Shown one piece after another: positions 1-6,511 of a stretch of 21,259 nt of DNA. Source of the stretch: a virus; the IMG/VR virus record IMGVR_UViG_3300037042_004552, positions 1 through 21,259 of that record; one strand, 5' to 3'. The translations under genes and the position numbers were made by a program. A model generated the notes under the pieces. It was not told the DNA's origin. It ran no database searches and worked only from the letters and a program-made list of their open reading frames with translations. Every line of letters begins with the position of its first letter. Position 1 is the first letter of the stretch.

Positions 1-741
1 GTACCCGGCAAGAGCCGTGGACCCGGACGAGCCACGCTTCGGCTGGGTCAGGAACCACGCGACCGCGCCGAGACCGGCGACGACGGCAATCATCGCGCCC
101 CCGCCCATCCCGGTTTCAGCCACGGGCAGGTCATCGACCACAGGAGGGTTGTACATCGCGGGGATGTCACGGGCCATCGTCGGGACGAACGCCTCTTGGG
201 CGTTGCGCCGCGCCATGACCGAGCCACCGCCGACAGTGGGGGGCCGGACGACGACAGCCTTACCCCCGGTCGGGAGGCGCACCACCGTGCCGATGGGCAC
301 GCGCCGGGGCGGGGCGGCGGCGGGAACAGCCGGGTGAACTTCCGGTTGGGTCACCGGATGCACCTCGGGCTGCGCGGGAGGCCCCTGCAACAGCTTCTCG
401 GGGCCACCTTCCTCGATCCACTTGCCAGCGGCCTTGAGGGCTTTCTTGACGAGTTCGGCAACTGCCTTGCACGGGAGGCTTGCCCCGGGGAGGCCACGTA
501 CAGCGAGGCCGCAACCCGGGGCCGAGTTCGTCCACGGGGCCATGTTCAGCGCCCAAGTGTCCACGTTCTCGGTCGCGCGCATCTTGCACCGCCCCAGCAA
601 CACGGGGTTGTCGGAGTACATGCAGTCGCAGAAGCCGTCCCAATCGTCATTCGAATCGAACGTGTTGACGTCGCACCACGCCCCCGCAGCGTTCGTCGCA
701 CCGAAGTCACCGAACCCGTTGAGCTTGTCCCGAATCAGCAT
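1..741 (-). CDS. Cysteine-rich protein with C-terminal membrane segment, partial
   Basis: This open frame of 247 codons starts at ATG 741 and runs off the left edge without a stop. The sequence GGAGG lies about 6 bases upstream of the ATG. The N-terminal 95 residues hold seven cysteines and many Asp, Asn and Trp residues, starting MLIRDKLNGFGDFG. A Lys/Ala-rich amphipathic stretch (about 92-110) follows, then a proline-rich region with a duplicated QPEVHP motif (about 125-170). A hydrophobic segment (MIAVVAGLGAVAWFL) sits near the edge, followed by a Gly/Ser-rich stretch. There is no obvious N-terminal signal peptide. I do not recognise the family. A membrane-anchored virion or lysis-related protein is possible, but that is inference. 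It lies downstream of the basic-protein gene on the same strand, behind a terminator, so it may need its own promoter or read-through. Confidence 0.7.
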   Translation of the reverse strand, partial: MLIRDKLNGFGDFGATNAAGAWCDVNTFDSNDDWDGFCDCMYSDNPVLLGRCKMRATENVDTWALNMAPWTNSAPGCGLAVRGLPGASLPCKAVAELVKKALKAAGKWIEEGGPEKLLQGPPAQPEVHPVTQPEVHPAVPAAAPPRRVPIGTVVRLPTGGKAVVVRPPTVGGGSVMARRNAQEAFVPTMARDIPAMYNPPVVDDLPVAETGMGGGAMIAVVAGLGAVAWFLTQPKRGSSGSTALAGY

Positions 742-762
742 CTGAAGCCTCCACCGCGAAAA

Positions 763-786
763 GGCCCGCCGCTTTCACGGCGGGCC
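763..786 (-). terminator. Rho-independent terminator of the basic-protein gene
   Basis: A perfect 9-bp stem (GGCCCGCCG / CGGCGGGCC) with a 6-base loop is followed on the minus strand by TTTT. It sits between the stop of the basic-protein gene (808) and the start of the next minus gene (741). This is the most canonical terminator in the window. Confidence 0.8.
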
Positions 787-807
787 GAGAACCCGAACCC
801 GAAACGA

Positions 808-1155
808 TCAGCGACCGCGACGCGCCTGCGACTTGCGGGCAGCCTTGCGGCCCTTGCGGCCCTTGCGGCCCTTGCGCCGGATGGTCACCTGCTTCTTCGC
901 GCGGGGCAGCGGCTCGCGGGCAGCCTTACGACGCTTCGACGCGGCGCGACCAAGACCCTCCGCCGATTCCTTGCAGGGCTTCTCCTTGCGGATGTAGTTC
1001 TGCGAGCGGCCACCTTCGACCAGCTTGAAGGTCGGGTTGGTCTTGCTCGGGCAGTCGGGCGCGGCCTTGCCCTCCTCGAACTCGATGCAGCGCAGACCGA
1101 CACTGGTCCGCTTGTACTTGACGCACGATCTGGTGAAACCGTCGAAATGCAGCAT
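808..1155 (-). CDS. Small very basic, cysteine-containing protein
   Basis: A 115-aa protein with ATG at 1155 and a clear AGGAG ribosome site about 7 bases upstream. The N-terminal half (about 1-62) has four cysteines at residues 11, 23, 35 and 61 and a mixed composition. The C-terminal half (about 63-115) is almost entirely Lys, Arg, Ala and Gly and includes a KGR triplet repeat, giving a strongly positive tail. This suggests binding to nucleic acid or another polyanion, for example DNA condensation inside a particle, but no family is recognised. A terminator follows the stop. It is divergent from the helix-turn-helix gene at 1317, and the shared 160-bp gap carries a direct repeat. Confidence 0.75.
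   Translation of the reverse strand: MLHFDGFTRSCVKYKRTSVGLRCIEFEEGKAAPDCPSKTNPTFKLVEGGRSQNYIRKEKPCKESAEGLGRAASKRRKAAREPLPRAKKQVTIRRKGRKGRKGRKAARKSQARRGR
843..876. repeat. 9-bp tandem repeat (ccttgcggc), about 3.8 copies
   Basis: Three perfect 9-bp units begin at 843, 852 and 861, followed by a partial fourth. The repeat lies inside the basic-protein gene and encodes its KGR triplets on the minus strand. Copy changes would add or remove one basic triplet without changing the frame. Confidence 0.8.
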
Positions 1156-1227
1156 GAAAGGCTCCTGTTGTTCAAGCGGCCCCTCAGTGAGCCGGTGCGA
1201 ACAGAGTACGGGGCCACGTTCCGGCGC

Positions 1228-1252
1228 GTCGAGTGCCCAACGCTGTCGAGTG
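1228..1252. promoter_or_regulatory. Direct repeat GTCGAGTG in a divergent promoter gap
   Basis: Two copies of GTCGAGTG (1228-1235 and 1245-1252) are spaced 17 bp start to start in the gap between the minus-strand basic-protein gene and the plus-strand helix-turn-helix gene. Such spacing would suit a small DNA-binding protein, perhaps the adjacent helix-turn-helix product. No convincing -10/-35 pair was seen, so the regulatory role is inference. Confidence 0.3.
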
Positions 1253-1316
1253 TACGGTCGCGGACGGTGTGTGACACTACTTGCTGTCGGTAGCCGCCGC
1301 TGGCATCTTGCTTGCC

Positions 1317-1547
1317 ATGCCCATTGCCATCATCGGCGGAAGCGACGACGAGATCCGTACCGGAAAAGCCAAGCTCATGCTCACGCGCACGCAGGCTGCG
1401 GCGAGGCTCGGCGTCACGGAGCGGCGTATCAAGCAGTTCGTCGATGACGCGCTCTTGACCCCGTACGAGGAGAAGCTGTTCCACATCCCGCTGTTCCCCA
1501 GCGACGACGTCGAGGAATTGCGGCAGTCCCGCCTGAAGCGTTACTGA
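1317..1547 (+). CDS. Small helix-turn-helix protein, MerR/excisionase-like
   Basis: From ATG 1317 the protein has 76 residues. The segment LTRTQAAARLGVTERRIKQF followed by a short wing and IPLFPSDDVEEL matches the winged helix-turn-helix of the excisionase/MerR (HTH_17) type, where a predicted recognition helix is followed by a strand and a hydrophobic dimer region. It probably binds DNA as a small regulator or accessory factor. The start is uncertain: a TTG at 1281 and an ATG at 1377, directly before the domain, are alternatives, and none has a strong ribosome site. The gene is the only plus-strand gene in this half of the window. Its 3' end overlaps by 7 bases the 3' end of a minus-strand small membrane gene, a convergent arrangement. 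Confidence 0.7.
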   Translation: MPIAIIGGSDDEIRTGKAKLMLTRTQAAARLGVTERRIKQFVDDALLTPYEEKLFHIPLFPSDDVEELRQSRLKRY

Positions 1548-1648
1548 GGCCCGTCACTCGGGGATACCCACTCCCAGACGACGGCCACAATCACGGTCAC
1601 GAAGACTGCGACCCCGAACCCGGCGCACGCGGCGAGGAAGGTGCTCAT
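1541..1648 (-). CDS. 35-aa single-pass membrane miniprotein
   Basis: This ORF starts at ATG 1648, which overlaps the stop of the upstream zinc miniprotein (ATGA), and ends at TAA 1541-1543. The protein has one uninterrupted hydrophobic stretch (FLAACAGFGVAVFVTVIVAV, residues about 4-23), then VWEW and a short polar tail. It is the last gene of the long minus-strand block. Such small membrane proteins are common in phages, sometimes as holin or spanin-like parts, but nothing here assigns a role. Support comes from the stop-start overlap, the clean membrane segment and the GC-rich third positions. There is no strong ribosome site, so expression probably depends on coupling. Confidence 0.55.
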   Translation of the reverse strand: MSTFLAACAGFGVAVFVTVIVAVVWEWVSPSDGPQ

Positions 1649-1767
1649 CGCCCGTACTTACCACAGCGGACGCAGACGATGAAGTCGGTGACCGGAGCGC
1701 CGCGTTGCTCGCGTGTCGCCCGGTGGCCGAACCAACGACACCACAGCCTGCGCCACAACGGGGGCAT
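1645..1767 (-). CDS. 40-aa zinc-knuckle miniprotein
   Basis: ATG at 1767 overlaps the stop of the methyltransferase gene (TGATG), and the stop overlaps the start of the next small gene (ATGA). The protein begins MPPLWRRLWCRWFGH and ends FIVCVRCGKYGR. The pattern Cys-x4-His, then CxxCG near the C terminus, matches a recurrent type of tiny phage zinc-binding protein in which an N-terminal Cys/His pair and a C-terminal CxxC form one site. The molecular role of that type is not known to me. Coupling at both ends indicates it is translated with the methyltransferase and the small membrane protein. Confidence 0.6.
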   Translation of the reverse strand: MPPLWRRLWCRWFGHRATREQRGAPVTDFIVCVRCGKYGR

Positions 1768-3140
1768 CACAGACCAGCCGCCGCGTCGATGCGGGCCTTC
1801 GCGATGGCGACGTACTCAGGCTCTCGCTCAACGCCCACGAACCCGAACCCGAGTCGCTTGCACGCCATGCCCGTGGTGCCGGACCCGAGAAACGGGTCGA
1901 GTACCCAGCCGCCCGGGGGTGTGACGAGGCGCACGAGCCATTCCATGAGCGCGACCGGCTTCACGGTCGGATGGTGGTTCCGCCGCTGCTCCCCGCCCCG
2001 GTTGCGCGGGTTGTTGGCCCCGGGGGCGTCTTCCTCGCGGCCTTCGTCCTGCTTGAAAGCGATCAGGTGCTCGGTCCCAAGGTCACGTTCTCGCCTGCTG
2101 GTCTTGGCGCTGTAGAAGAATCTGGAGGCACCGCCAGAGGAGGCGCTTTGAACATCCAATGCGGCCCCAGCTTCTTCGTCGAGCACCACGTTCGCGGGCC
2201 AGCGACCTTGGGTTGAGGAGTCGGTCATACGCCCGCTCCCCTTGACGTACCCACTCATCTCGCCGCTGTACCCGGCGAGGGCTGAAGCCGGAGCGCGATT
2301 GTACTTATCGGTCGTTGCGATCCGCGTCCCGTCGATGTTGAGCGCGCCCGTGCCCCACTTGAGCACGTTCGCGGCCACGGTCCCTTCCAAGGGCTTGCGC
2401 GCCAGCACGATGGGCTCGAAGGCAGGCTTGAGTGCAGTCCCCCACCCGTCCCACTGCTTCGCGAGGTCGCTCGCTGGCCCGCCCAATTTCGCAAATTCGT
2501 AAACCTTCCGCCGCTGTGCCCCCTGTTCCACGTTCGCCCGCGCCATCCCCGGAGCCCGCTGGACGCCAATCACCTCGCGCACGGCCCCGGTAACCCGGTC
2601 TACATCCTTTCCGATGTTGCGCGACTTGGGGAAGCCGGTTCCGTAGAGCCACATCAGGCTGTCCCGGATCTCGAACCCAGCGTCCTCAAGTGCGGACGCG
2701 AGGCGGTGGTACGTACGTGAGCCACCGAACGCCACGAGGTGGCCACCGGGCTTGAGCACTCGCAGCGCCTCCTTCGCCCACGCGAGGTGCCACGCCTGCA
2801 TCGCCACCCACCGCGAGTTGTCCACGCGCACGTCAGGCTCAGGGCACTGGCAAGGCGAGCCCCCGTGCGTCAGGTGGCCGCACTTCGCGCAGCGTTTGTC
2901 GTTCCAGCCTCTGTTGGAGGGCCACGCCGTCTGGCGCTCTCCGATGCCCGGTTTCGAGATCGTACCGGAACCGTCTGTTCCGAAGGCCCCAATCCGGTCC
3001 CACTCCTTCCCCATGAACTCCAGACCGTAGGGTGGGTCGCAGACCACCGCGTCGATGGAATTCGGGGCGAACGTCTTGAGCACTTCCACGCAGTCGCCCG
3101 TGAACACGAACGTGCGAGGGTCGAGGACATCAGGGGTCAT
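1767..3140 (-). CDS. Site-specific DNA methyltransferase, DPPY type
   Basis: This is an S-adenosylmethionine-dependent DNA methyltransferase. The catalytic motif DPPY is at residues 35-38 (DAVVCDPPYGLEF). The cofactor motif DPFLGSGTTG is near the C terminus (about 415-424) and is followed by GVEREPEYVAIAKARI. Catalytic motif before cofactor motif is the order of the beta class (N4-cytosine or N6-adenine). A Cys cluster (CAKCG, then CQC, about residues 80-102) may bind zinc. The target site cannot be read from sequence, and there is no paired restriction gene nearby, so protection of viral DNA or an epigenetic role is more likely than a restriction system. The frame opens at ATG 3161, which overlaps the polymerase stop (ATGA), but GGAGA lies just before ATG 3140, so I place the start there, giving 457 aa. 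Confidence 0.9.
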   Translation of the reverse strand: MTPDVLDPRTFVFTGDCVEVLKTFAPNSIDAVVCDPPYGLEFMGKEWDRIGAFGTDGSGTISKPGIGERQTAWPSNRGWNDKRCAKCGHLTHGGSPCQCPEPDVRVDNSRWVAMQAWHLAWAKEALRVLKPGGHLVAFGGSRTYHRLASALEDAGFEIRDSLMWLYGTGFPKSRNIGKDVDRVTGAVREVIGVQRAPGMARANVEQGAQRRKVYEFAKLGGPASDLAKQWDGWGTALKPAFEPIVLARKPLEGTVAANVLKWGTGALNIDGTRIATTDKYNRAPASALAGYSGEMSGYVKGSGRMTDSSTQGRWPANVVLDEEAGAALDVQSASSGGASRFFYSAKTSRRERDLGTEHLIAFKQDEGREEDAPGANNPRNRGGEQRRNHHPTVKPVALMEWLVRLVTPPGGWVLDPFLGSGTTGMACKRLGFGFVGVEREPEYVAIAKARIDAAAGL

Positions 3141-3157
3141 TGGGCCGTCTCCGTGGA

Positions 3158-5371
3158 TCATGTCTTGTCGAGGTGAGTCGCGATGGCGGGGGTGTCAGCG
3201 GGGAGCCGCGCTTCGGGGTGATACCCGATTGCGCGCTCGAATCCAGCCCCGGGCGCAATCTCGAACGTCTGCGAGAGGACTTCCTGCATGACTTGGCCCG
3301 CGCGCACCGCGTACTCGTCCGGGCACTCGGCTGTGAGTGCGTCGTGGACCTGCTGGACAATCTGCGCTGCGCCGCCCGTCTCCCGATCGAAGATTTCCTG
3401 AATCACGACCGTGTTCCTGTTCATCCACGCGGCGACGCCGGACTGAATCGGCGTGTTCAACATCTCGTTCCGCTGGTAGCCGCCCCGGAAGTTGCGGACG
3501 CGCCCAGAGATGGGGCACTTGTAGTGGCCGACAGCCTTGGTGGCCTGCGAGATGCGATCCCACCACGAGATGACCCCGGGCCGCAGCTTCTTCCAGACAA
3601 CGCGCAGGGCCTGCACCTCCGAGAGCGTGATGCCCGGGAACATGAGGTCGCTCGTGTCCGGGTCACGCTTGGACCGCAGCACCCGGTACAGCGTCTCCTC
3701 CTCGGCCCCGTACGCGGACCCGAACTCGTAGTTCTTCGCGAGCGTGCGCGTCGGTTTCCATTTCTTCTTCGGCACTACTGGGAACGCATCGTAGGCCCCC
3801 GGCTTGAGCCCCAGCGACTCCACGACGGCGGTTCGCAGGTAGTCAGCGGTCGCCTCGTTGATGTTGTCCGCAGCCTCGGGCGGGCACTGCACGCGGAACA
3901 GCATGGACGCGTTCACCGTGTGAACGTTGATGTCCTTCTCGTACATCGACAGGAGCGACTTCTCGTTGGCGTAGTACGCGATGAGCCGCAGTTCGGCCTG
4001 CGACAAGTCGATGCCAACCAGCTTCCAACCCTTCGGCGCGTAGAAGATTTTCTTGACGCGGCCCGGGAGGTTCTGGGCGTTCGGGGACGACCCGAAGCGG
4101 CCCGTGACCGGGAGGAGTTTCCACGACGGGTGAAAGCGGCCCGTCTTGTTCAAGACCCCGAGCCCTTCGATGAACGTGCCCAAGAACTTCTGCGCCTGCC
4201 GGAATTCGGTCAGCGCACGCAGCGCGTGCTTCTGCTCGTCCGAGTCTGCGGCGACGTCGAGGAGCATCAGAGCCTCTTTGTCGGTGGCCGCGAGCCCGGA
4301 CGCGGTTTCCTTCACGACCGGGAGCTTGAGCTTGTCGAACAGGAGCCAGCGAAGCTGTGCGGGCTTCGCCGGGTCGAACGACGAGCCGCCGATGCCGCGC
4401 AGGGTCGAGATTGCGTGCGCCATCTGGAGCTTCAACTGCGGGGCGAGCCCGATGGGCTTTCCGTTCGCGTCGAGCTTCTCGGAGTCGCGGCGCTCGTAGT
4501 CCACTGCGATGCCCCGGATGGTCGCGCGGGCCATGATTTGCGCGAGTTGCAGTTCGTTCCGGTACAGCGCGCCGAGCCCTTCCATCTCCACGGACGCGAG
4601 CAAGGGCGGCAGCACGCGCATCGTCACGAGGATGTCCCGCAGGTTGTACGAGCGGAGGATGCCCTCGTCCATGTCGAGCCAGCCGTCGCCGCCCTTCACG
4701 TCGTCCTTCCAGTACCTGTTGTCGGTGTAGCGCGAACCGACGAACCCAAGGTTCTGCGGCAGTTCGGCGTCGAGGACGTGGTGCGCCTGCATCGTGTCCT
4801 GTGTCCAGCCGTTGACCGGAACCCCGTGCGCCCACATGACCACGGTGTCGAACGCGCCGTTGTGGCAGCACTTTTCGATCCACGGTGACCCCAGCAACAG
4901 CTTCAGGAACTCGCGCACGACGCACTCGTCGCCCGGGGACCAGTACGGCGAGCCGCCCCGGCGACACATCGGCAGGCACAGCACGCGCTCAACACGTCGC
5001 CCCGTGCGCTTGGACTCGACCACGTCCACGTACCCCATGCCGACGCACAGGAGCTTGCAGTCAAGCTGGTGTTCGCCGCACGTCTCGACGTCAAAGATGA
5101 GCGGACAGAAGCGCCCCTCGCTCGCGGCGGCGACGATGGGGCCTGCGAACTCGGCGACGTCTTCCAACGTCGGGAACTGCCAACGAAGACGGCCAACCGA
5201 GTCAGTCTCCCAGATGATGCGCTCGTCCCACAGCGGAGAAGTCGAGGTGAGGCGCACCGCCTTCTGGAAGTCTTCCCCGACCACGGTCGCGAACTTCGCG
5301 AGACCGCCGTGGTCGTCTGCGCCACCGGCCTTCAACATGAACGCGGGGTGCAGCGTGGGGACCAGAATCAT
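3158..5371 (-). CDS. DNA polymerase, family A, with 3'-5' exonuclease and a glycosylase-like N-terminal tip
   Basis: A 737-aa replicative-type family A polymerase. Exonuclease residues are visible: Asp94/Glu96 (FDVET), Asn171-Asp175 (HNGAFD) and the YxxxD motif Tyr242-Asp246. Polymerase motif A is GIDLSQAELR (Asp455), motif B is RTLAKNYEFGSAYG (Arg542, Lys546, Tyr554) and motif C is QVHDALTAE (His676, Asp677). The usual Glu after HD is Ala678. ATG 5371 is chosen because GAGGTG lies 7 bases upstream and the codon overlaps the stop of the 71-aa gene (ATGA). The same frame is open to 5560, but residues encoded there look like a shadow of the 71-aa gene. The first 40 residues (LVPTLHPAFMLKAGG through EDFQKAVR) match the C-terminal end of family 4-like uracil-DNA glycosylases, not a polymerase. 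Confidence 0.95.
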   Translation of the reverse strand: MILVPTLHPAFMLKAGGADDHGGLAKFATVVGEDFQKAVRLTSTSPLWDERIIWETDSVGRLRWQFPTLEDVAEFAGPIVAAASEGRFCPLIFDVETCGEHQLDCKLLCVGMGYVDVVESKRTGRRVERVLCLPMCRRGGSPYWSPGDECVVREFLKLLLGSPWIEKCCHNGAFDTVVMWAHGVPVNGWTQDTMQAHHVLDAELPQNLGFVGSRYTDNRYWKDDVKGGDGWLDMDEGILRSYNLRDILVTMRVLPPLLASVEMEGLGALYRNELQLAQIMARATIRGIAVDYERRDSEKLDANGKPIGLAPQLKLQMAHAISTLRGIGGSSFDPAKPAQLRWLLFDKLKLPVVKETASGLAATDKEALMLLDVAADSDEQKHALRALTEFRQAQKFLGTFIEGLGVLNKTGRFHPSWKLLPVTGRFGSSPNAQNLPGRVKKIFYAPKGWKLVGIDLSQAELRLIAYYANEKSLLSMYEKDINVHTVNASMLFRVQCPPEAADNINEATADYLRTAVVESLGLKPGAYDAFPVVPKKKWKPTRTLAKNYEFGSAYGAEEETLYRVLRSKRDPDTSDLMFPGITLSEVQALRVVWKKLRPGVISWWDRISQATKAVGHYKCPISGRVRNFRGGYQRNEMLNTPIQSGVAAWMNRNTVVIQEIFDRETGGAAQIVQQVHDALTAECPDEYAVRAGQVMQEVLSQTFEIAPGAGFERAIGYHPEARLPADTPAIATHLDKT

Positions 5372-5583
5372 GGACGCACCTCGGTGTGCTTGACCGAGCG
5401 CCCGGCCGAGTACAGGCGGCAGGCATCCGTGCCGGGTTTGCCCATCACGTACGCAGCCGAGTAGCGCGATACCCACATGCCGCAGTTGCTGAGAGCCTTG
5501 TTGGCCCGCCAGCGGAACGTGTACTTGCACGCGGGCGAGTGTCGCGTGGGCTTCATCCACACGACGCGGTCGGACTCACTCAT
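5368..5583 (-). CDS. 71-aa protein inserted between glycosylase and polymerase genes
   Basis: ATG 5583 lies 8 bases inside the end of the glycosylase gene and has GGGAG upstream. The stop overlaps the polymerase ATG (ATGA). GC-rich third codon positions in this frame, and not in the polymerase frame that runs through the same bases, show this is the coding frame. The protein is basic, rich in Trp, Tyr, Arg and Ser, with three cysteines (PACKYTFRW, LSNCGMW and DACRLYS) and a histidine in RHSPAC, so a small metal-binding or nucleic-acid-binding fold is possible. I do not recognise it. Its position exactly at the break of the glycosylase domain makes it either an insertion or a bridging subunit. 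It has no recognisable nuclease motif. Confidence 0.75.
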   Translation of the reverse strand: MSESDRVVWMKPTRHSPACKYTFRWRANKALSNCGMWVSRYSAAYVMGKPGTDACRLYSAGRSVKHTEVRP

Positions 5584-6220
5584 CGGACTTCTCCCTGATG
5601 TGTTCTTCGGTGATGACGGAGCCGCGATACTTCATCACGCTCATCGAGCGCCCCGGCTTCCCATGCAAGAGGCCGAGCGCGAAGTTGCCCATCGGCATCA
5701 CGACGGTTTCCAGTTGCCGCGACTGCGCCATAACTTCGACGGACGCAATCTCGGCCTTGAGGCGCGGGGCACAGCACTCGAACGGGTTCGCGACTTCGCG
5801 CACCGACTCGGCAAGCGGGGTGCCGGGGTACGCATTCGCGAAGTCTTTCGCGGCCCTGCGCCGCGAGACGTTCTCTTTGCGCCACCACGCGAGCCAGTTC
5901 TTGAGTTCGTACCGCTTGCGCCCTTCGGCGTTCGGAACCTCGGGCCTGCACAGGAGCGCGCTCGTCACGAGGGCGACCTCGGAGCGGCGAATCCCTTGGT
6001 TCCACAGGATCTCATCGAGCTTCACGCCAGCCGCGCCTGCGAACAGTTCTCCGCGCTTCACGTCACCTGCGCCCGGCGCGTCGCCCACGAACACGAGCGG
6101 GTGTATCGCCCCGGCTGCCACGTTCGAGAACTTGGGCGGGATGATGACGGCGCGTTGGACAGTACGGAGAGGGCACAGGTCACAACGGGCACCCCATAGG
6201 CGGGGATCGTAAGCGGCCAT
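5576..6220 (-). CDS. Uracil-DNA glycosylase, family 4-like, lacking the C-terminal His motif
   Basis: A 214-aa protein. Iron-sulfur cluster cysteines are C13 and C16 (ARCDLCPL), C91 (LLCRPE) and C149 or C150 (PFECCAPRL). The uracil-pocket motif is GDAPGAGDVKRGELFAGAAG (residues 46-65), the equivalent of GEAPG in the family. Near the end VVMPMGNFALGLLHG and a following KYRGSVI correspond to the ALG and KLRG strands. The family then has a conserved HP-x-x-L motif, but this protein stops about 10 residues later. The missing piece is at the start of the polymerase gene 205 bp downstream and in the same frame. The stretch between the third and fourth cysteines, about 58 residues, is longer than usual. 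ATG 6220 is chosen over an upstream ATG at 6304 because GGAG sits 7 bases before it and the upstream region is structured non-coding DNA. Confidence 0.85.
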   Translation of the reverse strand: MAAYDPRLWGARCDLCPLRTVQRAVIIPPKFSNVAAGAIHPLVFVGDAPGAGDVKRGELFAGAAGVKLDEILWNQGIRRSEVALVTSALLCRPEVPNAEGRKRYELKNWLAWWRKENVSRRRAAKDFANAYPGTPLAESVREVANPFECCAPRLKAEIASVEVMAQSRQLETVVMPMGNFALGLLHGKPGRSMSVMKYRGSVITEEHIREKSDE

Positions 6221-6237
6221 GAAAGCTCCAGAAGGAA

Positions 6238-6476
6238 AGTGCCCCGGTTTCGACGGGGCCACTCGTCCCCTTCTGTCGCTGGGGAACAGCGGTGTCTTCG
6301 ACACTGAATCGCCGCCCAGTCCCCCGAACGGGAGCTTCTTTCCACGGAGAGCTTTTTCCGGGGAACTGGGCGGCGAATAAATGGAGGAGGTAGCTCACAG
6401 GCAGGGAGGGCACCCGGCTACATGTGTCTCGGGGGAGACAGCTACCTCACTCCTCTTTTGATTTGGTTGTGCCCTC
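6238..6476 (-). ncRNA. Highly structured intergenic RNA candidate upstream of the glycosylase gene
   Basis: The gap between the ssDNA-binding gene and the glycosylase gene is a chain of inverted repeats. They are AGTGCCCCG/CGGGGC(c)ACT at 6238-6263; CGCTG/CAGCG at 6277-6291; GTGTC-TTC-GACAC at 6292-6304; a 12-bp perfect arm TCGCCGCCCAGT (6309-6320) with 6365-6376, extended by CCCC/GGGG; GAGGTAGCT (6387-6395) with 6440-6448; TGTCTC-GGGG-GAGACA (6425-6440); and GAGGGCAC (6406-6413) with 6469-6476, which crosses the previous 9-bp stem like a pseudoknot. No ORF fits here. It could be a leader RNA, a stand-alone small RNA or an origin-type DNA structure. Strand is inferred from the flanking genes. 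Confidence 0.45.
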
Positions 6477-6483
6477 ACTCTGT

Positions 6484-6501
6484 CACGCGGCAGTCCGCGT
6501 G
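6484..6501 (-). terminator. Hairpin after the ssDNA-binding gene
   Basis: A perfect 7-bp stem (CACGCGG / CCGCGTG) with a 4-base loop starts 10 bases after the stop of the ssDNA-binding gene on the minus strand. No T-run follows, so it is a weak terminator or an mRNA 3' end structure. Confidence 0.4.
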
Positions 6502-6511
6502 TCGAGCCCGT

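Noticed and set aside
196-1293. Plus-strand ORF of 365 codons at the left end
   Set aside because: It spans two minus-strand genes and their terminator, and its composition is that of an antisense shadow.
1767-3161. Restriction-modification system
   Set aside because: Only a methyltransferase is recognisable; the adjacent genes are tiny zinc and membrane proteins, not a nuclease.
3140-4888. Plus-strand ORF of 582 codons opposite the polymerase gene
   Set aside because: Shadow of family A polymerase motifs on the other strand; no recognisable domain.
5372-5560. Extension of the polymerase to ATG 5560
   Set aside because: The extra 63 residues have poor third-position GC and no similarity to glycosylases or polymerases, and the region is coding in the 71-aa frame. 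ATG 5371 has its own ribosome site.
6238-6262. tmRNA-like 5' motif (GGTTTCGACGGGG) on the plus strand
   Set aside because: The motif resembles the start of tmRNA, but no tRNA-like 3' half, T-arm or tag ORF was found, and the downstream bases enter the ssDNA-binding gene. The motif is explained by a local hairpin.
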